Under the pieces are notes generated by a model, which ran no database searches, was not told the origin of the DNA, and saw nothing but the letters and a program-made list of their open reading frames with translations. From Bacillota bacterium (GTDB taxonomy: Bacteria; Bacillota; UBA4882; UBA8346), in the NCBI GenBank assembly GCA_023429995.1, contig JAEZCE010000017.1, forward strand, positions 62,001 to 126,000: 64,000 nucleotides of DNA. The letters are read 5' to 3'. Below, in pieces: positions 52,781 to 61,928 of the stretch (position 1 is the stretch's first letter; the number at the start of each line of letters is the position of its first letter). The position numbers and the translations under genes were made by a program.

Positions 52781-54037
52781 ATGAAAAAAAGTATTTTTAC
52801 AATTTGCCTGATTTTCAGCATCATTTTTGCCTCAGTTGGACTAGCTGCAGAAAAGAAAATTACATTGCGATTTGCTAATTGGGGTTCTACTGAAAAAGCC
52901 ACCAGTGACATATTTAAAAGAATGATATCGGATTTTGAGGCCAAAAATCCAAATATTCAAATTGATTCGGTATCTTTTCCCTACGGTGATATTAAGCAAC
53001 AAGTATTGGTTATGTCGGCTGCAGGGGATGTGCTTGATGTGGTTCAGGCGGAAAGGGCAATGGTCGATTCCTATATCGGATCGGGCTATGTAAGCGAAGT
53101 AGAACATTACTTCGGCAAAAATTATCTGAATGACTTTTATCCCAATATTTTGGGAGATTTGAAAAACGGCGGGAAACTTTACGGTATTCCTTGGATCGCC
53201 AGCCCCTGGATTTTAATTTATAATAAAGACTTGTTTGCCAAGGCTGGTTTAAATCCTAATAGCCCTCCCCAAAATATAACCCAGTTAATGGATGCCGCCG
53301 CTAAACTTTCAGAATTAAAGGACAAAGACGGTAATTCAGTTTATGGATTGGGAGAAACCACCGGTAATGTTCCGATTAGCGGCGCCTCCATATATCGGAT
53401 TATGCTGTCTTTTGGCGGTGGAATCTGGAGTAAGAAGGGGAAAGTTGTCGTCAATACGAAAGAAAATGTTGAAGCGTTTAAATATTTAAAAACTCTTTAT
53501 GAAAAGAAATACAATCCGGAAACGGCTAAATTAAAAGATTTACGTAATCTCATGGCCATAGGACGCCTCGGAATGTATTATGATCAAACATGGGGTATCG
53601 GCGGCGTTTTTGGAATTAATCCGGCAATGAAATCCCAAATTGGAATGGCTCCTATCCCGGCCACTGGTGTAACAAACGGTCTCAGTAATTTAAGCGCCCA
53701 TGTTTTATGTATCATGAAAGATTCCAAACACAAAAAAGAGGCGGCCAAGTTCATCGAATTTATTACATCCAAGGATACATTGGTGAATCTTTATAAACAG
53801 ACACCGTTTTTTGCTCCCCGGGTGTCCGTTGATAACCTTCCTGAGTTTCATGACGCAATGTTAAAGGGTGCTAAAGACGGTGTAAAACAGATTGTTCCGC
53901 TTGCTAAACAAAATCCCAATTATGAAAATGCTTATTTGGAACTGGTCAATGCGGCGCAACGCGTGACTCTTGCTCATGAAGCCCCGGAGACGGTGGTCAA
54001 GAATTTAGAAGCTAAACTACAAACCATTTTGAAATAA
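52781..54037 (+). CDS. Sugar ABC transporter substrate-binding protein (first ROK cluster)
   Basis: A family 1 binding protein. The signal peptide MKKSIFTICLIFSIIFASVG ends LAAE without a lipobox. Segments ITLRFANWGSTEKATSDIFK and GIPWIASPWILIYNKDLFAK are typical. AGGGAG precedes the ATG. A hairpin separates it from the permeases. Operator sharing with the sulfatase makes a sulfated sugar its probable ligand. Confidence 0.88.
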   Translation: MKKSIFTICLIFSIIFASVGLAAEKKITLRFANWGSTEKATSDIFKRMISDFEAKNPNIQIDSVSFPYGDIKQQVLVMSAAGDVLDVVQAERAMVDSYIGSGYVSEVEHYFGKNYLNDFYPNILGDLKNGGKLYGIPWIASPWILIYNKDLFAKAGLNPNSPPQNITQLMDAAAKLSELKDKDGNSVYGLGETTGNVPISGASIYRIMLSFGGGIWSKKGKVVVNTKENVEAFKYLKTLYEKKYNPETAKLKDLRNLMAIGRLGMYYDQTWGIGGVFGINPAMKSQIGMAPIPATGVTNGLSNLSAHVLCIMKDSKHKKEAAKFIEFITSKDTLVNLYKQTPFFAPRVSVDNLPEFHDAMLKGAKDGVKQIVPLAKQNPNYENAYLELVNAAQRVTLAHEAPETVVKNLEAKLQTILK

Positions 54038-54054
54038 AGAAATTTCGTTTTCGC

Positions 54055-54082
54055 CATCGGGGGGAGCGTATTCCCCTCGATG
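54055..54082 (+). terminator. Intercistronic hairpin after binding-protein gene
   Basis: CATCGGGGGG (54055-54064) pairs with CCCCTCGATG (54073-54082) with one bulge. No T-run follows, so attenuation or mRNA protection is more likely than full termination. Confidence 0.5.
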
Positions 54083-54105
54083 AATGAAAAAGGAAGGTAG
54101 AAAAA

Positions 54106-55008
54106 ATGCAGACGGGGATATTTTCCAGACGTAGCTTTAAAGATAAAACTTTTATCATTTTAACGTTATTGCCTACCGTGGTCGTGGTGATGTTAAGCTG
54201 TTTTATTCCGGTCATCCAATCGGTTTACATGAGTTTTTTTAGATACATATTATCCAGTGCGGGCCAATATTTTTGGAATAATTTTCAAAATTATCGTGAG
54301 ATTTTTAGCGAAGGGGAATTATGGCCTGCTGTTGCAGTGACTCTTGAATATGTTTTTATCGTGGTAATCCTCCAGCTGGTCCTGGGGATGCTGTTAGCCT
54401 TAATTTTAAATCGGGATATTTTTGGAAGAAAAATTATGCGCAGTTTGATTTTGATTCCCTGGATATATCCCACGGTTATTACGGCATTATTATGGAGCTG
54501 GCTTTTTCATTCGCAATATGGAGTCCTGAATTATATTATGGTTTCATTTCATATTCTTGAAAAACCTGTCTCTTGGCTCGGAAGTGTTGATTTAGCCCTT
54601 CCAAGTATCATAGTAACCTCTATTTGGAAACAGTTGCCGTTGATGATTATTATGTTACTGGCCGGATTGCAATCGATTCCAATTGAAATGTATGAAGCGG
54701 CTGTGATTGACGGCGCCAAAAAATTTCAGGTATTTCGTCATATCACAATACCGTTTTTGCGGAACGTGATTCGAACAACAGTATTAATGTCTATTATCAT
54801 GAATTTCAAACAATTTCCTTTGTTTTGGATTATGACGGGCGGAGGGCCGGTTAATGCCACCAGTACTTTGGCAATTTACAGTTACCGTAACGCATTTGTC
54901 AATTTAAACTTTGGCAAAGGAGCGGCTGTCGCAGCCATCTGGCTTTTGATATTATTGTTAACCTATTTTATTTTCGATAAGGTTTTCAAAGTGAATGAGA
55001 TTGAATGA
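54106..55008 (+). CDS. Sugar ABC permease (MalF/UgpA type), first ROK cluster
   Basis: Six helices and an EAA loop (YEAAVIDGAKKFQVFRHITIP). GGAAGG precedes the ATG. Its stop overlaps an in-frame ATG of the partner permease (ATGA at 55005). Confidence 0.9.
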   Translation: MQTGIFSRRSFKDKTFIILTLLPTVVVVMLSCFIPVIQSVYMSFFRYILSSAGQYFWNNFQNYREIFSEGELWPAVAVTLEYVFIVVILQLVLGMLLALILNRDIFGRKIMRSLILIPWIYPTVITALLWSWLFHSQYGVLNYIMVSFHILEKPVSWLGSVDLALPSIIVTSIWKQLPLMIIMLLAGLQSIPIEMYEAAVIDGAKKFQVFRHITIPFLRNVIRTTVLMSIIMNFKQFPLFWIMTGGGPVNATSTLAIYSYRNAFVNLNFGKGAAVAAIWLLILLLTYFIFDKVFKVNEIE

Positions 55009-55022
55009 GGGGTCGGAAACTA

Positions 55023-55850
55023 ATGAATAAGCGAGTGGGCATTGGCGCATATCTAATTTTATTTGTACTTATGGTATTGCTGTTGTTTCCGGTGTATTGG
55101 ATGTTTGTTACTTCACTCAAAACCAATCTGGTGATCTATCGATATCCTCCCGAGTGGTTTCCCCAGGCGCCAACTTTAGACAGTTATTTCAATCTGTTTA
55201 AGGGCGGGGATTTTATCGGATATTACATGAATAATTTTGTCGTTTCCATTTTAACCACCGTATTAACCATCATCCTGGCGCTTTTTGCAGGTTATACCCT
55301 ATCCCGGTTCCGTTTTAAGGGCAACAAACTTTTAATGCTTTCTCTTTTGTCAACCCAGATGTTTCCGGTGGTAGGGATTTTAATCGCTCTTTATGCCTTG
55401 TTTAAGTCGTTTCATCTGTTAAATACCCGGCTGGGTTTGATTGTGGCACTGACGGCCATGTCTTTGCCATTTTGCATTTGGTTGATCAAGGGATTTTTAG
55501 ATGATATTCCATTATCTTTGGAAGAGGCGGCTTCAATCGACGGTTGCGGCCAGGTCGGCACATTGCTTCGCATCGTGCTGCCTTTATGTAAGCCGGGGAT
55601 TTTGGCAATCGGGATTTATACTTTCTTGCAGGCCTGGGATGATTTTGTAATTTGTTTGACTTTAATCACGAAAGACAGTCTACGGACGTTATCAACCGGA
55701 ATTTCTTTGAAGTATTTGGGTGAATTATCCTATGACTGGGCAACGGTGATGACGATTTCAGTTATCGCTACGGTTCCCTTATTGTTATTGTTCGTATTCT
55801 TCCAACGTTACATGATTCAAGGCCTGACGGCAGGCGGAGTTAAAGGTTGA
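55023..55850 (+). CDS. Sugar ABC permease (MalG/UgpE type), first ROK cluster
   Basis: A six-helix permease with EAA loop LEEAASIDGCGQVGTLLRIVL and family tail IQGLTAGGVKG. ATG 55023 is preferred because GAGGGG lies nine bases upstream; 55005 overlaps the previous stop and is possible. A decayed epimerase gene follows at once. Confidence 0.9.
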   Translation: MNKRVGIGAYLILFVLMVLLLFPVYWMFVTSLKTNLVIYRYPPEWFPQAPTLDSYFNLFKGGDFIGYYMNNFVVSILTTVLTIILALFAGYTLSRFRFKGNKLLMLSLLSTQMFPVVGILIALYALFKSFHLLNTRLGLIVALTAMSLPFCIWLIKGFLDDIPLSLEEAASIDGCGQVGTLLRIVLPLCKPGILAIGIYTFLQAWDDFVICLTLITKDSLRTLSTGISLKYLGELSYDWATVMTISVIATVPLLLLFVFFQRYMIQGLTAGGVKG

Positions 55851-55852
55851 AT

Positions 55853-56419
55853 TGGCATTGAATTGGTCGTTTCCATTATTGTCACGGACCGTAAGGGCCG
55901 GATGGGTGATATTGCGCTGGGCTACGATAATATTGATCGATATCTTACTGAAAATCCCAATTACCGAGCCACTGTGGGGCGGATCAATGTTGATCATTTA
56001 CCCCCAGAGACAACTTGTTTATTCCGACAGGTGAAATTTCGCCGGTTCAGGGAACTCCGTTCGATTTTCGCCAAGGTATGGAAATCGGCGAAAAAATTAA
56101 GGAAGGTAATCCTAAGTTAAAAATCAATGCTATCCTTTCCGGGTATGACACGAATTTTATACTGAATAAAAAGGGGAATGAACTAAGTTTAGCCGCCCGC
56201 TTAGAGGATGCTCGAACGGGCCGGGTGGTGGCAATCTATACTACCGAACCGGCAATTCAATTCATTCCGGCAATAACCTAGATGGTAAAGGCGGTAAACC
56301 TTATGACATTGCGGATGTGTTTGTTTGGAACCGCAGCATTTCCCGGATTCACCCCATCATCCCGATCTTTCGACAACAGTTTTGAACCCGGGCAGTGGTT
56401 CCAATCCACATCAATCTAA
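55853..56419 (+). pseudogene. Decayed aldose 1-epimerase (GalM-like) gene
   Basis: Three consecutive pieces in different frames match successive parts of galactose mutarotase. The N-terminal part is VVSIIVTDRKGRMGDIALGY, then YRATVGRI. The middle part is LFIPTGEISPVQGTPFDFR, then GYDTNFILNKKGNELSLAAR and YTTEP. The C-terminal part is GNNLDGKGGKPYDI, then EPGQWFQSTSI. The central stretch with the first catalytic His is missing and frameshifts separate the pieces. It once would have interconverted the anomers of the imported sugar. Confidence 0.8.
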
Positions 56420-56522
56420 AAATTTTCGGCCCGTTAAACGGTATGCCGGATGGAGTACGACTGGATAAGTGATTTTTGAATGGATATTTAACTAGATAGT
56501 CTAATGAGGAGCTGAAATTTCG

Positions 56523-57380
56523 ATGGCTTTAGTGACAAGCAAAGAGATGATATTGGATGCCCAGGCCCATGGTTATGCTGTACCCGCTATCAATACCCAG
56601 GGGGGAAATTATGATATTATCCGGGCGATCTGTTTTGCAGCGGCAGAAATGCGTTCCCCGGTGATGTTGGCCCATTACACATCCACCGGAAAATATTCCG
56701 GAGATGAATGGTTCGTTGAAGTCAGCCGCTATCTTGCAAAACAAGTTCCGGTTCCGGTGGCGATTCACCTGGATCACGGCGATAGTTTTGAAACTTGTAT
56801 CAAAGCGGTCAAACTTGGTTTCACCTCGATTATGCTGGATTGTTCCACCGAACCACTGGAGGATAATATCCGCCATACCAATGAGATCATTAAAGTATGC
56901 CATGCCGTTGGAATTCCGGTTGAAGCCGAAGTCGGCGAGTTGGTTAGACTCGATGCGGCCGGCGCTGCGGCGGAAAATAAAAATATCGCCAAAGCGGAAG
57001 ATGTGCAAAAATTTGTAGAGGGCTGCCGGCCGGATATGTTGGCTATCGGCATTGGAAACGCGCATGGCTTTTATCAAGGCGAACCTCAAATCCGCTTGGA
57101 TATTTTAGAAAAAGTGCGGGAGATAACCCGGATACCCTTGGTGCTTCATGGGTGTACCGGCATGCCGGATGCAACTGTCAAAGAAGCAATCCGCCTCGGG
57201 GTAGCCAAAATTAATTTTGGGACTTTGGTACGCCACAAATATGTGGAGTTTTTGAAACAAGCCATTGATACCATGGATCATCAGGGACATTCCTGGAAAA
57301 TTTCTCAGTTTGCCGAAGAGAAACTCCAAGGCACTATTGGGGAAATTGTTGAATTATCGGGCTCTGTCAATAAATACTAA
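56523..57380 (+). CDS. Class II fructose/tagatose-bisphosphate aldolase family protein
   Basis: A zinc-dependent TIM-barrel aldolase of 285 residues. Catalytic Asp 84 and zinc His 85 are in HLDHG, and zinc His 181 (GNAHG) and His 209 (LVLHGCTG) complete the site. C-terminal NFGTLVRHKYVEF sits where the phosphate-binding loop is expected. AGGAG precedes the ATG. KbaY/GatY, FbaA and IolJ-type enzymes share these motifs. With a fucose-isomerase-like partner it probably cleaves a phosphorylated ketose, perhaps a modified one, from the sugar handled by this regulon. Confidence 0.85.
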   Translation: MALVTSKEMILDAQAHGYAVPAINTQGGNYDIIRAICFAAAEMRSPVMLAHYTSTGKYSGDEWFVEVSRYLAKQVPVPVAIHLDHGDSFETCIKAVKLGFTSIMLDCSTEPLEDNIRHTNEIIKVCHAVGIPVEAEVGELVRLDAAGAAAENKNIAKAEDVQKFVEGCRPDMLAIGIGNAHGFYQGEPQIRLDILEKVREITRIPLVLHGCTGMPDATVKEAIRLGVAKINFGTLVRHKYVEFLKQAIDTMDHQGHSWKISQFAEEKLQGTIGEIVELSGSVNKY

Positions 57381-57424
57381 CACTTGGACGCGCATGCGCG
57401 CGTAGTATAAGGAGTTAAAACCAC

Positions 57425-58771
57425 ATGGAACTGGAAAGATTAAACGTAGGAATTATAACAACCGTGTCCGGGAGATGGCCGCAGGAATTGCCCACGGCCA
57501 GACATGAAGAATATTCGGCCTGGCTAACCAGGAGCTATCCGGATATCCATGTAATAAAGGCCCCTAAGATTGCAGCCAATAAAACCGATGTGGCCACGAT
57601 TACTGAATATTTCAAAAAAGAAGCCGTGGATTTGGTGGTGCAGGTCATCGGGGCTTTTACAGGCGATGATGTTGCTACATACTTAGGTGAAGAATTGAAA
57701 GCCCCTGTCGTAATTTGGGCGCCCCACGAACCTCCTTTCGACGGCGGCCGCTTGATGGCTAATGCTTTGGTTGGGGCAACCATGAACACGGCCGCCATGT
57801 ATCGGCTGGGGTTAAAATACCATTTTGTCTACGGGGATTATACGGAAAACCGGATTCAAGCGGAAGTCTCCAGGCTTATTAAAGTATATGGCGCTTTAAA
57901 AAAGCTAAAAAGGACCTATCTCGGTTTGCTGGGATACCGGGTGACGGCTTTTTACAGTTCAACCTTTGATGAAACCTTAATCCGCCAAAAATTCGGAATT
58001 AAAATGGAAGAATTTGATTTAAAAGTAATTTTAGATAAGGCCGAAAAAATGGATGCGGCAAAGGTTGAAGAGGATATTGCGAAAGTCAGATCCTTTGGTC
58101 AAGTTCAAGGCATCCCCGACGAATATCTCCAAAATCACAGCCGTTTGACTCTGGCTGTGAAAGAACTCATTGCGGAACAAGGGTTTAACGCTTTGTGTAT
58201 CAAGTGCTGGCCTGAATTGGGCAATTTACACTATACGCCATGCGGGATGATTTCCCGCCTTGCCGATGAGGATTTTCCCATTGGCTGTGAGAGCGATGTG
58301 GATGCAACCATAACCATGCTGATCCAGAAATATTTATCGGGAGAAACGCCGTTCATGTCGGATTTGATTACTATCGACGAAACCGAAAATTCGGCGATGT
58401 TCTGGCATTGCGGCCAGGCTGCAACTAAGTTGAAAAATCCCGCTTGTGATTTGATCGTGAGCAATCATCCTTTGGCAGGCCAGGGTGTTGCAATTTATGG
58501 GACATTAAAACCGGGAAAAGTTACGGTGGCCCGGATGTCCAAAATCGGTAACGAATTTAAATTATTTTTGGTTAAGGGAGAAGCCATTCCGACCCAATAT
58601 GTAACCAAGGGCGTAATGGTTAAGGTTATTTTGGAGAAACCGGTTTATCAGGTTATTCACCGGATTGCCGAAGAAGGAGTTCCTCACCATTATAGCCTGG
58701 TGTGGGATGATGTTGTTGAAGAAATGAAGAAACTAGCCTCGGTGCTGGGAGTTGAAGTGATAGAAATTTAA
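57425..58771 (+). CDS. L-fucose/L-arabinose isomerase-like protein
   Basis: A protein of 448 residues with the fold of the FucI/AraA group. The C-terminal acidic metal site is visible as IGCESDVDATITM (Glu, Asp), and FWHCGQAATKL contributes His. ATAAGGAG precedes the ATG. It would convert an aldose to a ketose using Mn, upstream of the aldolase step. It is shorter than classical FucI (about 590 residues), as are many family members of unknown substrate. Confidence 0.8.
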   Translation: MELERLNVGIITTVSGRWPQELPTARHEEYSAWLTRSYPDIHVIKAPKIAANKTDVATITEYFKKEAVDLVVQVIGAFTGDDVATYLGEELKAPVVIWAPHEPPFDGGRLMANALVGATMNTAAMYRLGLKYHFVYGDYTENRIQAEVSRLIKVYGALKKLKRTYLGLLGYRVTAFYSSTFDETLIRQKFGIKMEEFDLKVILDKAEKMDAAKVEEDIAKVRSFGQVQGIPDEYLQNHSRLTLAVKELIAEQGFNALCIKCWPELGNLHYTPCGMISRLADEDFPIGCESDVDATITMLIQKYLSGETPFMSDLITIDETENSAMFWHCGQAATKLKNPACDLIVSNHPLAGQGVAIYGTLKPGKVTVARMSKIGNEFKLFLVKGEAIPTQYVTKGVMVKVILEKPVYQVIHRIAEEGVPHHYSLVWDDVVEEMKKLASVLGVEVIEI

Positions 58772-58850
58772 ATGATCAACTAAATTTCAATCCGATGAAT
58801 AATTTTTCGTCGGAAATGAGGATGGTTTAAAAAGTAGTTTTCAATGGATA

Positions 58851-58902
58851 AAGACTACAATACATGGAATCATTGAATAATGCCTATGTATTGTAGTCTT
58901 TT
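58851..58902 (+). terminator. Terminator of the first ROK cluster
   Basis: AAGACTACAATACAT (58851-58865) is exactly complementary to 58886-58900, a 15-bp stem ending in TTTT. The stem can form on either strand. Confidence 0.75.
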
Positions 58903-59099
58903 GATCAATTATCTTTTGGAATGGCCTCTTTTCATGAAAATTCTCCCAGTAAATTTGAAAAATTTATTGTTGTTCAGAGCTTATTTATAGAGGAAGATTC
59001 GAACATTTTAGTCAAAATAGATATCCTGAGTTTCGGATGGTATAAAAATATTTTTTAGTTTTTGCAGGAATAAAAAGGTAAGGCTAGAATGAATATGTA

Positions 59100-59116
59100 T
59101 TAATTAAGTTGATTAA
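59100..59116 (+). promoter_or_regulatory. Operator of the second ROK repressor
   Basis: TTAATTAAGTTGATTAA matches the core of the 41-bp palindrome at 60424-60464 except for one base, and lies 70-86 bases before the ROK start. Confidence 0.7.
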
Positions 59117-59185
59117 TCGTTTTGAAAAACAAATCATTTTAAATAGTGTTAAAATTAATCCTGCTTCTTGAAAGGCGCTTCAAAA

Positions 59186-60388
59186 ATGGCAATCAAAATG
59201 CCCAAGGGAAAAAATACAGCTCAATTACAACTGGAAAATCGCTCTACTATTTTGAAACTATTATATCAGAATGAGCATATTTGTAGGAAAGATCTGGCGG
59301 AGATGAGCGGTTTAACCGGAGCTGCCGTGACCAATTTGGTCAGAGACTTAATTGAAGTTGAATTAATAAAGGAAGATCGGGACTTTGAAAGTTCTCTTAA
59401 TCGGAACTCCATACCTTTACAAATTAATTATCAACGTTTTTTAGGAATTGGAGTAAATTTACGACGGGATCGTCTCTCGTATGCATTGTTCAATTTAAAG
59501 GGAAATTTGCTTGAAAAAAAGCAAACTCTTTTGAATTTAGAGGGACCGATTGATAATGTTTTAATGAGTATTAAAGAATCGGTTGATTATTGTATTCACG
59601 CCTCTTTCGGAAAAGGGCGGGTTGTTGGTATTGGAATAACAACTCCAGGGCCGATTCATTTGGAGAAAGGAGAAATTTCTTTTCTCACCCATTATCCTGA
59701 CTGGAAAGGCATTCCAATAAAAAAATACTTAGAACAACAATTCAGTCTGCCGGTAATCCTTGATAATAATTCCAATGCTGCTGCTTTGGCAGAAAAATGG
59801 TTTGGTGAAGGCAAAGAATATCAGCATATGATTTCATTCTTGATTAGCAAGGGGATCGGATCGGGGATCATTCTTGATGGTAAAATTTATCACGGATCTT
59901 TTGGTTTCGCTGGTGAAGTAGGCCATATGAGTATTAATTATGATGGTCCGCTCTGTGACTGTGGTAATCATGGATGTTTGGAACTTTACTGCTCAACGGA
60001 TGCTCTTATAAAGAAAGCTCAATCCGAGTATGGCATTCAAGTCAAAAATTGGGATGAGTTTAAGACAAGGGTAAAAAACGGAGACCAAAAACTGGCTGGA
60101 TTGGTTTGGAATAGCGCAAGGCAATTGGGTTATGGTATTGTAAATCTTGCGAATACCTATAATCCGGAATTAATCGTAATCAATGGGGATATGAATGATT
60201 TTGGTAATGATTGGCTTGAGGTTGTTAGACAAGCTGCCTCAGTACGATTACTTCCAGATGTAATCTCCAGACTACAGATTAAATTTACTTCGTTTCAGGA
60301 AAATCCGGTATTGTTGGGTACCTTAGCCATGATTACTGAGTTTATTTTTGAGAAACCCGAATTGAGTTTTTTTATGGATAACCGATGA
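59186..60388 (+). CDS. ROK-family transcriptional repressor, second
   Basis: An N-terminal winged HTH (LYQNEHICRKDLAEMSGLTG) and ROK domain with zinc motif CDCGNHGCLE near residue 265. ATG 59186 is chosen over TTG 59168 because AAAGG lies between them. It probably controls itself (site at 59100) and the importer downstream (palindrome at 60424). Two ROK genes in one 15-kb stretch with related AT-rich operators may allow cross-talk. Confidence 0.9.
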   Translation: MAIKMPKGKNTAQLQLENRSTILKLLYQNEHICRKDLAEMSGLTGAAVTNLVRDLIEVELIKEDRDFESSLNRNSIPLQINYQRFLGIGVNLRRDRLSYALFNLKGNLLEKKQTLLNLEGPIDNVLMSIKESVDYCIHASFGKGRVVGIGITTPGPIHLEKGEISFLTHYPDWKGIPIKKYLEQQFSLPVILDNNSNAAALAEKWFGEGKEYQHMISFLISKGIGSGIILDGKIYHGSFGFAGEVGHMSINYDGPLCDCGNHGCLELYCSTDALIKKAQSEYGIQVKNWDEFKTRVKNGDQKLAGLVWNSARQLGYGIVNLANTYNPELIVINGDMNDFGNDWLEVVRQAASVRLLPDVISRLQIKFTSFQENPVLLGTLAMITEFIFEKPELSFFMDNR

Positions 60389-60423
60389 CAATGCAAAGGG
60401 GTATAGCAGGAGAGAATATTTTT

Positions 60424-60464
60424 TTAATCAAGCAATTAATTAAGTTAATTAATTGCTTGATTAA
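60424..60464 (+). promoter_or_regulatory. 41-bp perfect palindrome, ROK operator
   Basis: The arm 60424-60443 (TTAATCAAGCAATTAATTAA) and its exact reverse complement 60445-60464 flank a single G. The core TTAATTAAGTTAATTAA is shared with 59100. It lies between the repressor stop and the binding-protein start. Confidence 0.82.
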
Positions 60465-60543
60465 TAACAATTTTTTACGAAGGAGGTGAAAAAACGAGGT
60501 TCTTAAGTATCGAAAAGTTAAAAAAATTCGAGGGGGAGAATTA

Positions 60544-61851
60544 ATGAAAAAAAGTAAGAAACATTTAGTACTGGGAGTATTATTACTGTTAATTTGTATG
60601 ATGATGGACAGCAATACTAGCGCCGCTAAAAAATTTGATGGGGTAACCATTAATGTAGCGATGCAGGCCCATAATGCTACGAAGGCTTTGATTGCCATAT
60701 TGCCGGAGTTTGAAAAGGCAACCGGGATGAAAGTAAATATTGATCAACTTCCCCAGTCAGAACTGGCCAAAAAAGCGGAAGCCAGTTTTGCGGCCCGGGC
60801 AGACAATTATGATATAGTAACGATATTAATTGTGAATGTATCCAGGTATGCCAGGGCTGGATGGTTGGTTCCACTTGATAAGTATATCAAAAAATCATCC
60901 GATGTGGACCTTAAAGATTTTATGCCGGGTTTTATCAACTCACAGAAATATCAGGGGAAAATATACGCATTACCATTTTACGGCGAAAGTTCCTGTCTGA
61001 TGTACCGGAAAGATTTGTTTAAAGAAGCGGGATTGACTGTTCCCCAAACTATGGATGAATTATTGGCTGATGCTGCCAAACTGACCAAGGGCGATACTTA
61101 TGGTATCGTGTTGAAAGCTGGCCGTGGTCAGGCATCCAACGGATATCTTTGGCCAATGTTTCTTCGTTCATACGGCGGTGATTATTTCAATAAGGGAAAT
61201 AAACCAATTTTCAACAGCAAAGCGGCGGTGAAAGCAACACAATTCTTTGCAGATTTAATGAAATATTCTCCTCCGGGAGCGGTCAATATGGGTTGGAATG
61301 AAGTTCAAGTATCGATGCAACAGGGACAAGCCGCCATGACGATTGATGCTACCAATTTTGCTCAGGCATTTGAAGTTTCAGACATGTCCAAAGTAGCTGG
61401 AAAAATTGGATATGCCCCTGTTCCAAAAGGTCCGGTTGGTAGATTTCCGGCAATCGCTGTTGCCTCTTTGGGAGTTACCGCTTTCTCAAAGAAGCAGGAA
61501 GCTGCATGGGAATTTGTTAAATGGGCGACCAGTTCTCAAGCACAAAAGGAAATGGCAAAATCAGGCGATCGTTCTGATGTAACCCGGAATTCCGTATTTA
61601 TGGATCCCGAGTATCAAAAGATATATAACTGGGACAATGGCAACTGGTATAAAGTAACCCAAGAGGCGATGAAAATGGCTTTGCCCTTCTACCGGCCGGT
61701 GAATATTCCGGAATGGCCCAGTATTGGTGATACTATCTCGATTCAGGTACAGTCGGTGTTTACCAAAGAAAAAGATGCTAAGAAGGCGTTAGATGATGCT
61801 GCAGCTGATGTGAATCGAATCATGATCGATGCCGGATATTATTCAAAATAG
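60544..61851 (+). CDS. Sugar ABC transporter substrate-binding protein (second ROK cluster)
   Basis: A family 1 binding protein with signal peptide KHLVLGVLLLLICMMMDSNT ending TSAA; no lipobox. GAGGGGGA precedes the ATG. Typical segments are IYALPFYGESSCLMYRKDLF and FVKWATSSQAQKEMAKSGD. Unlike its neighbours it opens with VTINVAMQAHNATKALIAIL, as in polyol/sorbitol-mannitol-type binding proteins, and a dehydrogenase follows the permeases, so a polyol ligand is possible. Confidence 0.87.
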   Translation: MKKSKKHLVLGVLLLLICMMMDSNTSAAKKFDGVTINVAMQAHNATKALIAILPEFEKATGMKVNIDQLPQSELAKKAEASFAARADNYDIVTILIVNVSRYARAGWLVPLDKYIKKSSDVDLKDFMPGFINSQKYQGKIYALPFYGESSCLMYRKDLFKEAGLTVPQTMDELLADAAKLTKGDTYGIVLKAGRGQASNGYLWPMFLRSYGGDYFNKGNKPIFNSKAAVKATQFFADLMKYSPPGAVNMGWNEVQVSMQQGQAAMTIDATNFAQAFEVSDMSKVAGKIGYAPVPKGPVGRFPAIAVASLGVTAFSKKQEAAWEFVKWATSSQAQKEMAKSGDRSDVTRNSVFMDPEYQKIYNWDNGNWYKVTQEAMKMALPFYRPVNIPEWPSIGDTISIQVQSVFTKEKDAKKALDDAAADVNRIMIDAGYYSK

Positions 61852-61870
61852 GCAACGATGAAACCAAGGG

Positions 61871-61893
61871 CTGAGAATGGATTCCATTCTCAG
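61871..61893 (+). terminator. Intercistronic hairpin after binding-protein gene
   Basis: CTGAGAATGG with CCATTCTCAG forms a compact 10-bp stem (61871-61893). No T-run follows, so attenuation or 3'-end protection is likelier. Confidence 0.5.
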
Positions 61894-61928
61894 TCTCCTT
61901 AATTATGAACTGTGAGGTGGCGGGTAAA

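Larger units (their letters stand above)
58772..59167. other. Intergenic region with a terminator and an operator
   Basis: Apart from the terminator at 58851 and the ROK-type site at 59100, which are listed separately, these 396 bases hold no recognisable gene. Confidence 0.5.
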
